A DNA stretch of 64,000 bases from Leifsonia sp. fls2-241-R2A-40a (GCF_030209575.1 NZ_JARVRS010000001.1:2728001-2792000), one strand, 5' to 3'; positions 27,268-36,936 are shown, counted from the stretch's first letter. The notes: generated from the sequence alone by a model not told the origin. Numbers and translations: made by a program.

Positions 27268-27693
27268 TCAGGCGAGGGACGCCTCGAGCGTGATCGGGAT
27301 GCCGACCAGCGCTCGCGAGACAGGGCAGGTGCGCTTCGCCTCGTCGGCGAGGCGCTTGAAGTCCTCCTCCGAGAGGCCCGGCACGGTGGCGGTGACCGTC
27401 AGGTGGCTTCCGGTGATGCCCTGGGCGGGGTCGAAGGTCACGGCGGCGGTGGTCCGGATGCTCTCCGGCGCGTTGCCGAACTGAGCGAGGACGTTCGAGA
27501 ACGCCATGGAGAAGCAGGCGGCGTGCGCCGCACCCAGCAGCTCTTCGGGGGTCGTGACCTCCGCACCGCCTTCCGAGCGGGCCTTCCAGTTGACGGAGAG
27601 CTCAGCTGCACGCGACGAGTCGAGGGTCACCGTGCCGGAGCCGCTCGTGAGATCGCCGTTCCAGACGGTGGTGGATGCGCTGGTGACTGCCAT
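27268..27693 (-). CDS. osmC: OsmC-type peroxiredoxin
   Basis: 141 residues from the ATG at 27693, which has GAGGAGG upstream; longer in-frame forms lack a ribosome site. The two redox cysteines are in PEELLGAAHAACFSMAFS and AKRTCPVSRAL. The GGAEVTTPEELLGAAHAACFSMA stretch is OsmC-like rather than Ohr-like. It reduces organic hydroperoxides in the cytoplasm, with electrons from dihydrolipoamide or similar thiols in studied relatives. Confidence 0.92.
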   Translation of the reverse strand: MAVTSASTTVWNGDLTSGSGTVTLDSSRAAELSVNWKARSEGGAEVTTPEELLGAAHAACFSMAFSNVLAQFGNAPESIRTTAAVTFDPAQGITGSHLTVTATVPGLSEEDFKRLADEAKRTCPVSRALVGIPITLEASLA

Positions 27694-27804
27694 TGAGGCC
27701 TCCTCGGGACGTGCGGCCGCCGTGCGCGGCCGGGCCCGACCCACACTACTGACGAGGTCCGACAGCGTCACCGGGCGTTCGGCGGATTCCCTGCTGGGGT
27801 GCGG

Positions 27805-28281
27805 TCACGCCTCGACACGGCGCCGGATCACTCGTGCTCGCACCAGGAGCAGGTACAGCTGGCAGCCCAGGCAGTATCCGAAGACCGAGTTGAGGAATGC
27901 AGCGATGAAGGCCAGCGTCGCCGCGACGGGAACGGCGAACGGGACACCGGCGAGCCCCAGCGCCAGCCCGAGTCCGGTGACCAGCAGACCGACCGCCTGG
28001 GCGAAGGTCGGCGGTGCTGGATCCTCCAGCTCACGGGGCGGTCCGAGGCGTGGCCGGAGCAGGCGCCGGTAGAGGAAGCCGTACGGGTGGCGTTGCACGC
28101 CGGCGAACGCGCCCCACGCGAAGAGCAGCGCGATGGCGAGCAGCAGCACGAAAGCCGCCGTGGTCGCCCCGACGAGCGAGAGGAAGAGATCGACCAGCAG
28201 GAGAAGGGAGGTGATCCCGGCGCCGAAGCGCGGGGATCGGGGGTCGACGCCGCGGTCGGCAAGGGGATCAGGCTGAGACAT
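27805..28281 (-). CDS. DUF4395 membrane protein (partner of thioredoxin-like protein)
   Basis: 158 residues from the ATG at 28281. Four membrane segments flank a short cytoplasmic loop, and a CxxC pair appears in the last helix region (FGYCLGCQLYLLLV), as expected for DUF4395. Its start lies 14 nt inside the end of the thioredoxin-like gene, so the pair is translationally coupled. The common pairing of DUF4395 with thioredoxin-like genes in actinobacteria suggests a membrane thiol-redox module; the exact reaction is unknown. Confidence 0.85.
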   Translation of the reverse strand: MSQPDPLADRGVDPRSPRFGAGITSLLLLVDLFLSLVGATTAAFVLLLAIALLFAWGAFAGVQRHPYGFLYRRLLRPRLGPPRELEDPAPPTFAQAVGLLVTGLGLALGLAGVPFAVPVAATLAFIAAFLNSVFGYCLGCQLYLLLVRARVIRRRVEA

Positions 28282-28708
28282 GGTTGCTCCTGAGGATGGT
28301 GCGGAGGGCCGAATGGACGGCGTCCGGGCGCGCAGTGCCACCGATCCGGGCGCGGACGGTGCCCGACGCGTCGAGGATCAGCGTGGTCGGGGTTTGGAGG
28401 AGATGGAAGCGGTCGGCGAGTTCGGGGCGGCGAGTGACGTCGATCTCCACGTGGCGTACGCCGTCGGAACCGACAGCCGCGGCAGCGAGCACGCGCGCGG
28501 TCGAACGGCAGGGCGAGCAGAGCTCGGTCGAGAACTGCAGGAGGGTCGCCTGCGCCCCGAATGCGTCTGCGCCGACGTCGCCGGGCCGGACCGCCTCCCG
28601 CGCCCGGAGGGTGCGCGCCCGCCCGGTCGTCGCGCGCCAGACGAGGCCGCCTGCCGCGACGACGGCGACGAGTCCGAGCACGATGCCGAGCGCAGCGAAT
28701 CCGTTCAC
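28268..28708 (-). CDS. Membrane-anchored thioredoxin-like protein
   Basis: 146 residues from the GTG at 28708. One N-terminal membrane helix (about residues 3-24) and then a thioredoxin fold with active site LCSPC, a variant of the usual CGPC, and the cis-proline motif QTPTTLI. It should be a thiol oxidoreductase at the membrane surface. Upstream GTGs at 28717 and 28729 are alternative starts; no clear ribosome site separates them. Divergent from dapA. Confidence 0.82.
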   Translation of the reverse strand: MNGFAALGIVLGLVAVVAAGGLVWRATTGRARTLRAREAVRPGDVGADAFGAQATLLQFSTELCSPCRSTARVLAAAAVGSDGVRHVEIDVTRRPELADRFHLLQTPTTLILDASGTVRARIGGTARPDAVHSALRTILRSNHVSA

Positions 28709-28774
28709 AGGCGGCACGTTACGCGGCACTTTTCCCGAGCGACACGAATGTGTCTCCCCGTGACAGCGACCCGA

Positions 28775-28780
28775 TAGCCT
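28775..28780 (+). promoter_or_regulatory. -10 box TAGCCT of dapA (leaderless)
   Basis: TAGCCT is followed by 6 nt and the ATG at 28787. Confidence 0.5.
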
Positions 28781-28786
28781 GGAGCC

Positions 28787-29764
28787 ATGGCTGCTCACCA
28801 GAATCCGTTCGGCCAGGTCCTCGTCGCCCTGGTCACCCCGTTCACCGCCGACGGCGAAGTGGACTGGGCGGCGGTCGAGAAGCACATCGACGACGTGATC
28901 CAGGCCGGTGCCGACGGCATCGTGGTCACCGGCACGACGGGGGAGACCTCGACCCTCACCGACCCGGAGAAGCTGCGCCTGGTCGAGGTGGGCAAGTCGG
29001 TCGCGGCGGGCCGCGCCAAGATCATCACCGGCGGCGGCTCGAACGAGACCGCGCACGCCATCCAGCTGTACCAGCACAGCGAGAAGGCCGGCGCCGACGG
29101 CGTCATGGTCGTCACGCCGTACTACAACAAGCCGACGCAGGCCGGCATCCTCACGCACTTCCGGATGATCGCCGACTCCACCGACCTGCCGGTCATCCTC
29201 TACGACATCCCGGGCCGCACGGGCGTCCCGATCAAGTACGAGACGATCCTCCGCATCGCCAAGCACCCCAACGTGCTCGCGATCAAAGACGCGAAGGGCG
29301 ACTTCAGCGAGGTGAGCCGCGTGCTCAACCAGACCGACCTCCTCTACTTCTCGGGCGACGACGCCAACGTGCTCCCGCACCTCTCGATCGGGGCGAGTGG
29401 GCTGATCGGTGTGACGGCGAACATCGCGCCGACGCCGTACCGCCAGATCGTCGATGCGGTCAACGCGGGCGACCTCGCCACCGCGACGGCCGCCCACATG
29501 AAGCTCGAGCCGCTGGTGCGCGCCGTCATGACGCACGTGCCGGGTACAGTGGCCGCGAAGTACATCCTCCACGGCCTCGGCCGCATCTCGAGCCCCCGCG
29601 TGCGTCTGCCGCTCGTCGGGCCCGAGGAGTGGGAGGCCGCACAGATCGAAGACGAGCTCGACCTCGTCACCGACATCCCCGGCGTCGACTTCTCCAACTT
29701 CCGCCCAGACCGCAACGCGGCCGCAGGCGGAGCGCTCCCGAAGATCGCCGGGACCACACGCTGA
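28787..29764 (+). CDS. dapA: 4-hydroxy-tetrahydrodipicolinate synthase
   Basis: 325 residues. TIM-barrel aldolase with GTTGETSTL near residue 48, the YYNKPTQAG motif with the catalytic Tyr, ILYDIPGRTG, and the Schiff-base Lys167 in LAIKDAKGD. It condenses pyruvate with aspartate semialdehyde, the first step of the lysine branch. The order dapA followed by the RNase J gene is typical of actinobacteria; 73 nt separate them. Confidence 0.96.
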   Translation: MAAHQNPFGQVLVALVTPFTADGEVDWAAVEKHIDDVIQAGADGIVVTGTTGETSTLTDPEKLRLVEVGKSVAAGRAKIITGGGSNETAHAIQLYQHSEKAGADGVMVVTPYYNKPTQAGILTHFRMIADSTDLPVILYDIPGRTGVPIKYETILRIAKHPNVLAIKDAKGDFSEVSRVLNQTDLLYFSGDDANVLPHLSIGASGLIGVTANIAPTPYRQIVDAVNAGDLATATAAHMKLEPLVRAVMTHVPGTVAAKYILHGLGRISSPRVRLPLVGPEEWEAAQIEDELDLVTDIPGVDFSNFRPDRNAAAGGALPKIAGTTR

Positions 29765-29837
29765 CGGCCGCACGAGCGGCCGACCACCGGGCGGGTGCGC
29801 GAAGCCCCGCTGACAGAACACAGAAATAGGAGGGCAG

Positions 29838-31514
29838 ATGCCCAACCTCGTCTCCGAGCCTCCCGCGCTCGAGCCTGGAACGCTCCGAATCATCCCGACC
29901 GGCGGTCTGGGCGAGATCGGGCGGAACATGACCGTCTTCGAGTACGAAGGCAAACTCCTCATCGTCGACTGCGGCGTGCTGTTCCCCGAGCAGGACCAGC
30001 CGGGAGTCGACCTGATCCTCCCCGACTTCGCGCCCGTGCGCGACCGGCTCGACGATGTCGTGGGCGTCGTCCTCACCCACGGCCACGAAGACCACATCGG
30101 CGCCGTGCCGTACCTGCTCAAGCTGCGCAGGGACATCCCGCTGATCGGCTCCGGCCTCACGCTGGCGCTCGTGGAGGCGAAGCTCAAGGAGCACCGCATC
30201 CAGCCGTACAGCCTCACGGTGAAGGAGGGACAGGTCGAGCAGCTCGGCCCGTTCTCGCTCGAGTTCGTCGCGGTCAACCACTCCATCCCGGATGCGCTGG
30301 CCGTCGCCATCACGACCCCCGCGGGCGTCGTTCTCCACACCGGCGACTTCAAGATGGACCAGTTGCCGCTCGACGACCGCATCACCGACCTGCGCGCCTT
30401 CGCGCGGCTTGGCGAGAAGGGGGTCGACCTCTTCCTCGCCGACTCGACCAACGCCGACGTCCCCGGCTTCACGCCGCTCGAGCGGTCCATCGGCCCCGTC
30501 CTCGACACTGTGATCGCCCGCGCGCCGCGGCGCGTCATCGTCGCCAGCTTCTCCAGCCACGTGCACCGCGTGCAGCAGGTGCTCGACGCGGCAGCATCCA
30601 ACGGGCGCCGCGTCGCCCTGCTCGGCCGCTCGATGGTCCGCAACATGACCATCGCCGCCGAGCTCGGCTACCTCAAGGTCCCCCAGGGCGTGCTGATCGA
30701 CTACAAGAAGGCCGCCGACCTGCCCGACGACGAGATCGTCTACATGTCGACCGGCTCGCAGGGCGAGCCGATGGCCGTGCTGGCGCGCATGGCGAACCTC
30801 GATCACCAGATCGAGGTCGGCCACGGCGACACCGTCATCCTCGCGTCCAGCCTCATCCCGGGCAACGAGAACGCGGTCTACCGCGTCATCGACGGGCTCA
30901 CCAAGCTCGGCGCCAACGTCGTCCACAAGGGCAACGCGAAGGTCCACGTCTCCGGCCACGCCGCCGCGGGCGAGCTGCTGTACTGCTACAACATCCTGAA
31001 GCCCAAGAACGTCATGCCGGTCCACGGCGAGTACCGCCACCTGGTCGCCAACGCACGTCTGGCGATGGACACGGGCGTGCCGGAAAAGAACACGATCCTC
31101 GCGGAGGACGGCACGGTCGTCGACCTGCGCGACGGCGTGGCGCGCGTGGTCGGCCAGCTCGACCTCGGCTTCGTCTACGTCGACGGGTCGAGTGTCGGCG
31201 AGATCACCGACGCCGATCTGAAGGACCGGCGCATCCTCGGCGAGGAGGGCTTCATCTCCATCATCGTCGTGGTCGAGGCCTCGACCGGGCGCATCGTCAC
31301 CGGCCCCGAGGTCCACGCCCGCGGGTTCGCGGAGGACGACGCCGTGTTCGACGACGTGAAGCCGAAGATCGCAGCCGCCCTCGCGGAGGCTGCTCAGAAC
31401 GGTGTCCGCGACTCGCACGCGATGTCCCAGGTGGTCCGCCGCACGGTCGGCCGCTGGGTGAACACGAGCTACCGGCGCCGTCCGATGATCGTGCCGCTCG
31501 TCATCGAGGCGTAG
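29838..31514 (+). CDS. rnj: Ribonuclease J
   Basis: 558 residues. Metallo-beta-lactamase/beta-CASP RNase with the metal motif THGHEDHIG (about residues 79-87), HTGDFKMDQ, the beta-CASP motif region VASFSSHVHRVQQ and STGSQGEPMAVLARMA, and the C-terminal RNase J domain. It is a 5' exo- and endonuclease for mRNA decay and rRNA processing. AGGAGGG stands 5 nt upstream of the ATG. Confidence 0.96.
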   Translation: MPNLVSEPPALEPGTLRIIPTGGLGEIGRNMTVFEYEGKLLIVDCGVLFPEQDQPGVDLILPDFAPVRDRLDDVVGVVLTHGHEDHIGAVPYLLKLRRDIPLIGSGLTLALVEAKLKEHRIQPYSLTVKEGQVEQLGPFSLEFVAVNHSIPDALAVAITTPAGVVLHTGDFKMDQLPLDDRITDLRAFARLGEKGVDLFLADSTNADVPGFTPLERSIGPVLDTVIARAPRRVIVASFSSHVHRVQQVLDAAASNGRRVALLGRSMVRNMTIAAELGYLKVPQGVLIDYKKAADLPDDEIVYMSTGSQGEPMAVLARMANLDHQIEVGHGDTVILASSLIPGNENAVYRVIDGLTKLGANVVHKGNAKVHVSGHAAAGELLYCYNILKPKNVMPVHGEYRHLVANARLAMDTGVPEKNTILAEDGTVVDLRDGVARVVGQLDLGFVYVDGSSVGEITDADLKDRRILGEEGFISIIVVVEASTGRIVTGPEVHARGFAEDDAVFDDVKPKIAAALAEAAQNGVRDSHAMSQVVRRTVGRWVNTSYRRRPMIVPLVIEA

Positions 31515-31572
31515 CCCGGGCGTCGCTCTTCCGGGAGAGCGGAACGTAACCCGCCGGAAACACGCGGGCGGG

Positions 31573-31578
31573 TAGCGT
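31573..31578 (+). promoter_or_regulatory. -10 box TAGCGT of the acetyltransferase gene (leaderless)
   Basis: TAGCGT is followed by 6 nt and the ATG at 31585. Confidence 0.5.
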
Positions 31579-31584
31579 TCCTGC

Positions 31585-32076
31585 ATGCAGGCGTTCCGCA
31601 TCCGACCGGCCACCGGCCAGGATGCGCGCGTGCTCGCGGACATGCTGGTCGAGGCGGCGAACTGGAACCCGGTGCGCGCCCGCTCGCGCGTGACGGTCCT
31701 CGAGGATCCGGCCGTGCGGCACTACGTCGCGGGCTGGCAGCGCCCCGGGGATTTCGGCTGTGTGGCCGAAGATGCCAAAGGCGTGGTCGTCGGCGCGTGC
31801 TGGGCGCGGCTGTTCTCCGCGGACGACCCGGGCTACGGGTTCGTGGCCGCGGGGGTGCCGGAACTCACTCTCGGCGTGTACCCGCAGTGGCGCGCGCAGG
31901 GCGCCGGCCGGGCGCTGCTGCGCGAGCTGGCGCGCACGGCGGCCGCCCGCGGCCACGCCCGGCTCAGCCTGAGCGTGCAGCGCGCCAACTTCGCCCAGCG
32001 CCTGTACGTGAGCGAGGGATACGTGACGGTCGCGTCCGGTGACGGCTCCGACACGATGGTGCGCACCGTTCGCTGA
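31585..32076 (+). CDS. GNAT family N-acetyltransferase
   Basis: 163 residues. Acetyl-CoA motif [22 protein letters not shown] followed by [22 protein letters not shown]. It acetylates an unknown small molecule or protein. It stands alone between the RNase J gene and ftsK with its own leaderless-type promoter. Confidence 0.86.
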   Translation: MQAFRIRPATGQDARVLADMLVEAANWNPVRARSRVTVLEDPAVRHYVAGWQRPGDFGCVAEDAKGVVVGACWARLFSADDPGYGFVAAGVPELTLGVYPQWRAQGAGRALLRELARTAAARGHARLSLSVQRANFAQRLYVSEGYVTVASGDGSDTMVRTVR

Positions 32077-32133
32077 CCGGGCCGATTTTCCACAAACCAG
32101 GCGCGGGAACCGCGTGATGACGGGGGCACGACG

Positions 32134-32139
32134 TAGCGT
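32134..32139 (+). promoter_or_regulatory. -10 box TAGCGT of ftsK (leaderless)
   Basis: TAGCGT is followed by 7 nt and the ATG at 32147. This supports 32147 over the in-frame ATG at 32117, which would lie upstream of the promoter. Confidence 0.5.
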
Positions 32140-32146
32140 TGTGCCC

Positions 32147-34990
32147 ATGGCCACGAGCACCAAGTCGAATTCCGGCGCCCGGAACTCCGGCCGCGGCGGG
32201 TCGACCGCGCGCAAGCCGGCGTCGAAGACCGCCCAGCAGAAGACGGTCGCCTACCCGGCGGCCGACGCAGGCCCCAGTCCGCTCATCCGCGCCTGGATGG
32301 GTCTGGCGCACCTCACCGGCGCGGCCTTCCGCGCCCTCGGCCCCGAGAAGCTGAGCAAAGAGGAGCGCCGCGACGGCTTCCCCTTCTTCCTCGTGCTGCT
32401 CGCGATCGCGGGTGCGGTGGTGGAGTGGTTCCTGATCAACGACCAGGTCGCCCGCACTCTCGACGCCTGGACCTTCGGCGGCCTGTTCGGCCGCGTCGCC
32501 TTCGCGCTCCCGGTCGTGATGGTGCTCTTCGCCGCCTGGCTGTTCCGTCATCCGAGCTCCGTGCACGACAACACCCGGATCGGCATCGGCCTCAGCCTCC
32601 TGCTGCTCATGGTGTCCGGGCTGTGCCACCTGTTCAGCCCGCATCCCTCGCCGAGCGACGGCATGGCCGCTCTCGCGCAGGCCGGGGGAGTGCTCGGCTG
32701 GCTCATCGCCGCCCCGCTCTCGCTGGTGATCACGCCGTACGGCGCCGGAGCCGTGATCATCCTGCTGCTCATCCTGAGTCTCTTCATCATCACCAAGACA
32801 CCGCCGAACAAGCTGCCCGCACGCATCCGCGAGCTCTACGCCTACCTCTTCGGCGCCCAGCTCCCGACGGAGGACGAGCGCCAGGAGGCCAAGGAGTCGG
32901 CCCGCGGCGCGAAGTCGAAGCAGGTCGAGTTCGACGGCATCGACGACGAGGAGCAGGAGCCGGAGGGCAACCTGCCCTGGTGGCGGCGCAACAAGTCGCA
33001 GCGCGAAGAAGACCCGGACTACGACGCCAGCCCGGCAGACGACCTCACCAGCGTCTTCGGAGCAGGCCAGCGCGGCAAGGGCGAATTCGCGACGCCGCTC
33101 GAGCCCGACCCGGCGAGCGACCACTACAACACCGAGGTGCTCAGCCAGCTGGCGCACGCGGAGGACGCACTCCAGCGGTTCACCGGCGAGCAGCCGGCCA
33201 CCGCGGTCGCGCCGCTGCCCCCGATGACCGGAACACCCGGCGGGGCTGCCGTGCTACCCGGGTTCCAGCCGGGCGCCGCGGCCGACGACTTCGACGAGGA
33301 GGAGGCCGGCGCGCCGGCGCTGCCGGAACCCTCCACCCCGTACGACCTGCCGTCCGCCTCGATGCTCTCCGCGGGAACGCCCGCGAAGACGCGGTCGGGC
33401 GCGAACGACGAGATCGTCGCCGCGATCACGTCCGTGCTCACCCAGTTCGGCGTGGACGCGAAGGTCACCGGCTACTCGCGCGGCCCGACGGTCACCCAGT
33501 ACGAGATCGAGCTCGGCCCCGGCGTGAAGGTGGAGCGCGTCACGGCGCTCAGCAAGAACCTGTCGTACGCGGTCGCGAGCAACGAGGTCCGCATCCTCTC
33601 GCCGATCCCCGGGAAGAGCGCCATCGGCGTCGAGATCCCCAACAGCGACCGCGAGATCGTCTCGCTCGGCGACATCCTGCGTTCGCCCGCGGCCGCCAAG
33701 AGCACCCACCCGATGACGATCGGCGTGGGCAAAGACGTCGGCGGCGGCTTCGTCGTCGCCAACCTCGCGAAGATGCCGCACCTCCTGGTCGCCGGTTCCA
33801 CCGGCTCCGGAAAGTCGAGCTTCGTCAACTCGATGATCACCAGCCTGCTGATGCGCGCCAAGCCGTCCGAGGTGCGGATGGTCCTCATCGACCCCAAGCG
33901 CGTCGAGCTGACGATCTACGGCGGCGTCCCGCACCTCATCACGCCCATCATCACGAACCCGAAGAAGGCCGCGGAAGCGTTGCAGTGGGTCGTGAAGGAG
34001 ATGGACATGCGGTACGACGACCTCGCCAGCTTCGGATTCCGGCACATCGACGACTTCAACCGCGCGGTGATCAACGACGAGATCGTCCTTCCCGCCGGGA
34101 GCGAGCGCAAGCTCAAGCCGTATCCGTACCTCCTGGTGGTCGTCGACGAGCTCGCCGACCTCATGATGGTCGCCCCGCGCGACGTCGAGGACTCGATCGT
34201 CCGCATCACGCAGCTCGCGCGGGCCTCCGGCATCCACCTGGTGCTGGCCACGCAGCGTCCGTCGGTCGATGTCGTCACGGGCCTCATCAAGGCCAACGTG
34301 CCCTCGCGGCTCGCCTTCGCGGTGACCAGCGTCACGGACTCCCGCGTCATCCTCGACCAGCCGGGAGCCGACAAGCTCATCGGCCAGGGCGACGGTCTCT
34401 TCCTCCCCATGGGCGCCTCGAAGGCCATTCGCGTGCAGGGCGCCTGGGTCAACGAGGCCGAGATCCAGAAGGTCGTCGACCACGTCACGCGCCAGGCTCG
34501 TCCGGAGTACCGTCAGGATGTCGCGGTGGGCGCCGAGAAGAAGCAGATCGACTCGGACATCGGCGACGACCTCGAGCTGTTGCTCGCGGCCGCGGAGCTG
34601 GTGGTGTCCTCGCAGTTCGGGTCCACCTCGATGCTGCAGCGCAAGCTCCGCGTGGGCTTCGCCAAGGCCGGCCGACTGATGGACCTGCTGGAGTCGCGCG
34701 AGATCGTCGGTCCGTCGGAAGGGTCCAAAGCCCGGGATGTGCTGGTCACGGCCGAACAGCTGCCGCAGGTGATCGCTCGCCTGCGAGGCGAGGAGCCCCC
34801 GGCCGGAGCGCCCGCGAGCGGCGCGCCGGCGACGACAGCGGCATCCGCTGCCACATCGACCGCGGCCGTCCCGGCCGGAGACGACGAGGACCGCTACGGA
34901 GCCGACCCCGTCGCCGAGATGACAGCGGGCTATCCTGAGGTCGAGGGCGACTCGAACGAGGACGCCTGGCAGCTGACCGGCAGGGAGTAG
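32147..34990 (+). CDS. ftsK: DNA translocase FtsK/SpoIIIE
   Basis: 947 residues. A Ser/Lys-rich N-terminus is followed by four membrane helices (about residues 75-215), a long acidic linker, the alpha/beta RecA-like motor with Walker [11 protein letters not shown] (about 549-558) and Walker [14 protein letters not shown], and the winged-helix gamma domain at the C-terminus (about 810-880), followed by an Ala/Pro-rich tail. It pumps chromosome dimers through the division septum and directs XerCD at dif. Ten nucleotides separate its stop from the pgsA start. Confidence 0.96.
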   Translation: MATSTKSNSGARNSGRGGSTARKPASKTAQQKTVAYPAADAGPSPLIRAWMGLAHLTGAAFRALGPEKLSKEERRDGFPFFLVLLAIAGAVVEWFLINDQVARTLDAWTFGGLFGRVAFALPVVMVLFAAWLFRHPSSVHDNTRIGIGLSLLLLMVSGLCHLFSPHPSPSDGMAALAQAGGVLGWLIAAPLSLVITPYGAGAVIILLLILSLFIITKTPPNKLPARIRELYAYLFGAQLPTEDERQEAKESARGAKSKQVEFDGIDDEEQEPEGNLPWWRRNKSQREEDPDYDASPADDLTSVFGAGQRGKGEFATPLEPDPASDHYNTEVLSQLAHAEDALQRFTGEQPATAVAPLPPMTGTPGGAAVLPGFQPGAAADDFDEEEAGAPALPEPSTPYDLPSASMLSAGTPAKTRSGANDEIVAAITSVLTQFGVDAKVTGYSRGPTVTQYEIELGPGVKVERVTALSKNLSYAVASNEVRILSPIPGKSAIGVEIPNSDREIVSLGDILRSPAAAKSTHPMTIGVGKDVGGGFVVANLAKMPHLLVAGSTGSGKSSFVNSMITSLLMRAKPSEVRMVLIDPKRVELTIYGGVPHLITPIITNPKKAAEALQWVVKEMDMRYDDLASFGFRHIDDFNRAVINDEIVLPAGSERKLKPYPYLLVVVDELADLMMVAPRDVEDSIVRITQLARASGIHLVLATQRPSVDVVTGLIKANVPSRLAFAVTSVTDSRVILDQPGADKLIGQGDGLFLPMGASKAIRVQGAWVNEAEIQKVVDHVTRQARPEYRQDVAVGAEKKQIDSDIGDDLELLLAAAELVVSSQFGSTSMLQRKLRVGFAKAGRLMDLLESREIVGPSEGSKARDVLVTAEQLPQVIARLRGEEPPAGAPASGAPATTAASAATSTAAVPAGDDEDRYGADPVAEMTAGYPEVEGDSNEDAWQLTGRE

Positions 34991-34999
34991 AAGACCGCG

Positions 35000-35623
35000 A
35001 TGTCGGTGCCCGAAACGCCTCCGCCCACCGCGGCGGACGGCGGAACAGACCGCGTGAGCAACTGGAACCTGCCCAACGCGATCACCGTGGTGCGCATCCT
35101 GCTGGCCCCGCTGTTCGTGTGGATGCTGCTCGCCGATGGGGGCGAGGACGGCTGGCTGCGGTGGGCCGCGGCCGCGCTGTTCATCATCGCGATCGCGACC
35201 GACGGGGTGGACGGCGCACTGGCGCGGCGCAACGGCCTCGTCACCGATCTCGGCAAGCTGCTCGACCCGATCGCCGACAAGGTGCTCACCGGCGGCGCGC
35301 TGATCGCGCTATCGATCCTCGGCGAGCTCCCGTGGTGGGTCACCGTCGTCATCCTGGTGCGCGAAGTGGGCATCACCATCTACCGCTTCGTGGTCATCCG
35401 GCAGGGGGTGATCGCGGCGTCGCGTGGCGGCAAGATCAAGACGATCGTGCAGTCCGTCGCCATCTCGTTCGCACTCGTGCCGCTGTGGACGGTCTTCGGC
35501 GACTGGATCTTCTGGGTGAACGGCATCCTCATGACGGCAGCCGTGATCCTCACCGTGTGGACGGGGATCGACTACCTCTGGCAGGCCTGGAAGGGCCGGA
35601 GGGCCAAGCGTGCCGTCGCCTGA
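35000..35623 (+). CDS. pgsA: CDP-diacylglycerol-glycerol-3-phosphate 3-phosphatidyltransferase
   Basis: 207 residues, membrane protein. The CDP-alcohol phosphotransferase motif is complete as DGVDGALARRNGLVTDLGKLLDPIADK (D-G-x2-A-R-x8-G-x3-D-x3-D). It makes phosphatidylglycerol phosphate. Its end overlaps the next gene by 14 nt. Confidence 0.93.
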   Translation: MSVPETPPPTAADGGTDRVSNWNLPNAITVVRILLAPLFVWMLLADGGEDGWLRWAAAALFIIAIATDGVDGALARRNGLVTDLGKLLDPIADKVLTGGALIALSILGELPWWVTVVILVREVGITIYRFVVIRQGVIAASRGGKIKTIVQSVAISFALVPLWTVFGDWIFWVNGILMTAAVILTVWTGIDYLWQAWKGRRAKRAVA

Positions 35624-36116
35624 GGCGGCGGACACCGTCGCGCTCGTCCGCACCCTGATCGAACGGCGCCTCACCATCGCTGCGGCGGAGTCCCTCACCG
35701 GCGGACTGCTCACGGCCGAGCTCACCAGCGTGCCGGGCGCCTCCGCCGTCGTGCTCGGCGGAGCGGTGGTCTATGCCACCGAGCTGAAGCACACGCTGCT
35801 CGGCGTCGATGACGCGCTGCTCGCCGCGGAGGGCCCGGTGCACCCGGAGGTCGCGCGCCAGCTCGCCGCGGGGGTGCGTGAGCGGCTCGCAGTGGACGGG
35901 CGACCGGCAGACCTCGGCGTGGCGACCACGGGTGTCGCCGGGCCCGACCCGCAAGGCGGCCGGCCGGTCGGGACCGTGTACCTCGGTGTGGCCTCCTCCG
36001 AAGGGTCGCGCGCGATCGCGCTCGAACTGTCGGGCGATCGCGACGCGATCCGCCGCGCGACGGTCGCGGAGGCGGTGCGGGCGCTGGCCGCCGAGCTTCG
36101 CATCACAGCTGTGTAA
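35610..36116 (+). CDS. pncC: CinA C-terminal family nicotinamide-nucleotide amidase
   Basis: 168 residues, GTG start inside pgsA. Stand-alone CinA-C domain: the motif AAAESLTGGLLTAELTSVPGAS near residue 20-40 and the TTGVAGPDPQGGRPVGTVY segment around residue 110. It deamidates NMN to nicotinate mononucleotide in relatives. The pgsA-cinA-clgR-recA order is typical in actinobacteria. Confidence 0.9.
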   Translation: MPSPEAADTVALVRTLIERRLTIAAAESLTGGLLTAELTSVPGASAVVLGGAVVYATELKHTLLGVDDALLAAEGPVHPEVARQLAAGVRERLAVDGRPADLGVATTGVAGPDPQGGRPVGTVYLGVASSEGSRAIALELSGDRDAIRRATVAEAVRALAAELRITAV

Positions 36117-36122
36117 AGTTCC

Positions 36123-36142
36123 CGTATTACCGCGGGAATACG
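36123..36142. repeat. 20-bp near-perfect palindrome upstream of clgR
   Basis: CGTATTACCGCGGGAATACG has arms CGTATT/AATACG and a CCGCGG core; only one pair is mismatched. It starts 7 nt after the pncC stop. It may be a terminator stem or an operator; no T-run follows. Confidence 0.5.
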
Positions 36143-36229
36143 CGAGGTTTCGGTCTGGTTACACCTGCTGCATTCACAAGAAAAGCCCAGTGGCCCTCGA
36201 TATCGTGGAGTACAGGGATGCGGTACATT

Positions 36230-36246
36230 CGTATCCCATCGATACG
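36230..36246. repeat. Second CGTAT inverted repeat upstream of clgR
   Basis: CGTATC and GATACG pair around a 5-nt centre, 29 nt before the clgR start. It shares the CGTAT half-site with the palindrome at 36123, which suggests a common binding protein, ClgR itself being a candidate. Confidence 0.45.
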
Positions 36247-36274
36247 TCGGCAGGGTAAGAGAGGGAGGCTCCGA

Positions 36275-36586
36275 ATGATTCTTGTACGTCAGGAAATCGG
36301 CGACGTGCTCAGGGACTTCCGCCTGCAAAAGGGTCGTACGCTCCGCCAGGTCGCCAGCAAGGCGAGCGTCGCGCTCGGGTACCTCAGCGAGGTCGAGCGC
36401 GGACAGAAGGAGGCGTCGAGTGAGATCCTCGCTTCCGTCGCAGATGCGCTCGAGACCCCGGTCTCGGTCATCATGCGCGAGGTCGGCGACCGCATCGCCG
36501 TGCTCGAGGGTCTCGAGCCCGTGATTCCGGACACCGTTCCGGACGAGTTCGTCTCGGCGATGGACTCGGACCTGGTCGCCCGCTGA
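36275..36586 (+). CDS. clgR: XRE-family regulator ClgR
   Basis: 103 residues from the ATG at 36275, preceded by GAGGGAGG at 7 nt; an in-frame upstream ATG at 36218 has no ribosome site and would cover the inverted repeat. The helix-turn-helix is at about 20-60 (LRQVASKASVALGYLSEVERGQKEAS), the highly conserved actinobacterial ClgR motif. ClgR activates clp protease genes and, in relatives, recA or other stress genes, and is itself degraded by Clp. A strong terminator follows. Confidence 0.88.
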   Translation: MILVRQEIGDVLRDFRLQKGRTLRQVASKASVALGYLSEVERGQKEASSEILASVADALETPVSVIMREVGDRIAVLEGLEPVIPDTVPDEFVSAMDSDLVAR

Positions 36587-36602
36587 TCCCGAAAGCTCTC
36601 GA

Positions 36603-36636
36603 GGACGCCCCGCAGTCGCGGGGCGTCCTTCGTTTT
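36603..36636 (+). terminator. Intrinsic terminator of clgR
   Basis: An 11-bp perfect stem GGACGCCCCGC / GCGGGGCGTCC (36603-36613 with 36618-36628) with a 4-nt AGTC loop and the tail TTCGTTTT. The best Rho-independent terminator in the window. Confidence 0.88.
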
Positions 36637-36666
36637 CCACACCCCTGTTCTCTGAAGTAAGGACCC

Positions 36667-36891
36667 ATGAAGCTCAGCGAGTTCCAGCGAGCCGTCTCGG
36701 ACGAGTTCGGCAGTTCCTACGGTCAGGCGCTAATGGCCGACCTCGTGCTGGGCGAACTCGGCGGCCGAACGCCGCAGGAGGCGATCACCGCCGGCATTCC
36801 GCCGCGCGAGGTCTGGCTCGCGCTCTGCAAAGAGACCGGCGTTCCGCCGTCGCACTGGTACGGCGCCGGGAAGCCCGCGCCGAAGGCCTGA
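36667..36891 (+). CDS. DUF3046 family protein
   Basis: 74 residues, starting [15 protein letters not shown] and containing [20 protein letters not shown]. These small proteins are found almost only in actinobacteria, usually directly upstream of recA as here. The function is unknown. The LexA box and promoter of recA begin 30 nt after its stop. Confidence 0.9.
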   Translation: MKLSEFQRAVSDEFGSSYGQALMADLVLGELGGRTPQEAITAGIPPREVWLALCKETGVPPSHWYGAGKPAPKA

Positions 36892-36922
36892 ACGAGGCTG
36901 CGACACGCCGGTTCGGAACTCT

Positions 36923-36936
36923 CGAAGATATGTTCG
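36923..36936. promoter_or_regulatory. LexA (SOS) box of recA
   Basis: CGAAGATATGTTCG matches the actinobacterial consensus CGAACNNNNGTTCG with one mismatch. It overlaps the -35 of the proposed promoter TCGAAG (36922-36927), 17 nt, TACACT (36945-36950). Two copies of GTTCGGAACT flank it (36911 and 36932), 21 bp apart. Confidence 0.85.

Noticed and set aside
28709-30652. Upstream extension of the thioredoxin-like gene over dapA
   Set aside because: Antisense to dapA and the RNase J gene; the thioredoxin begins with its membrane helix at about 28708.
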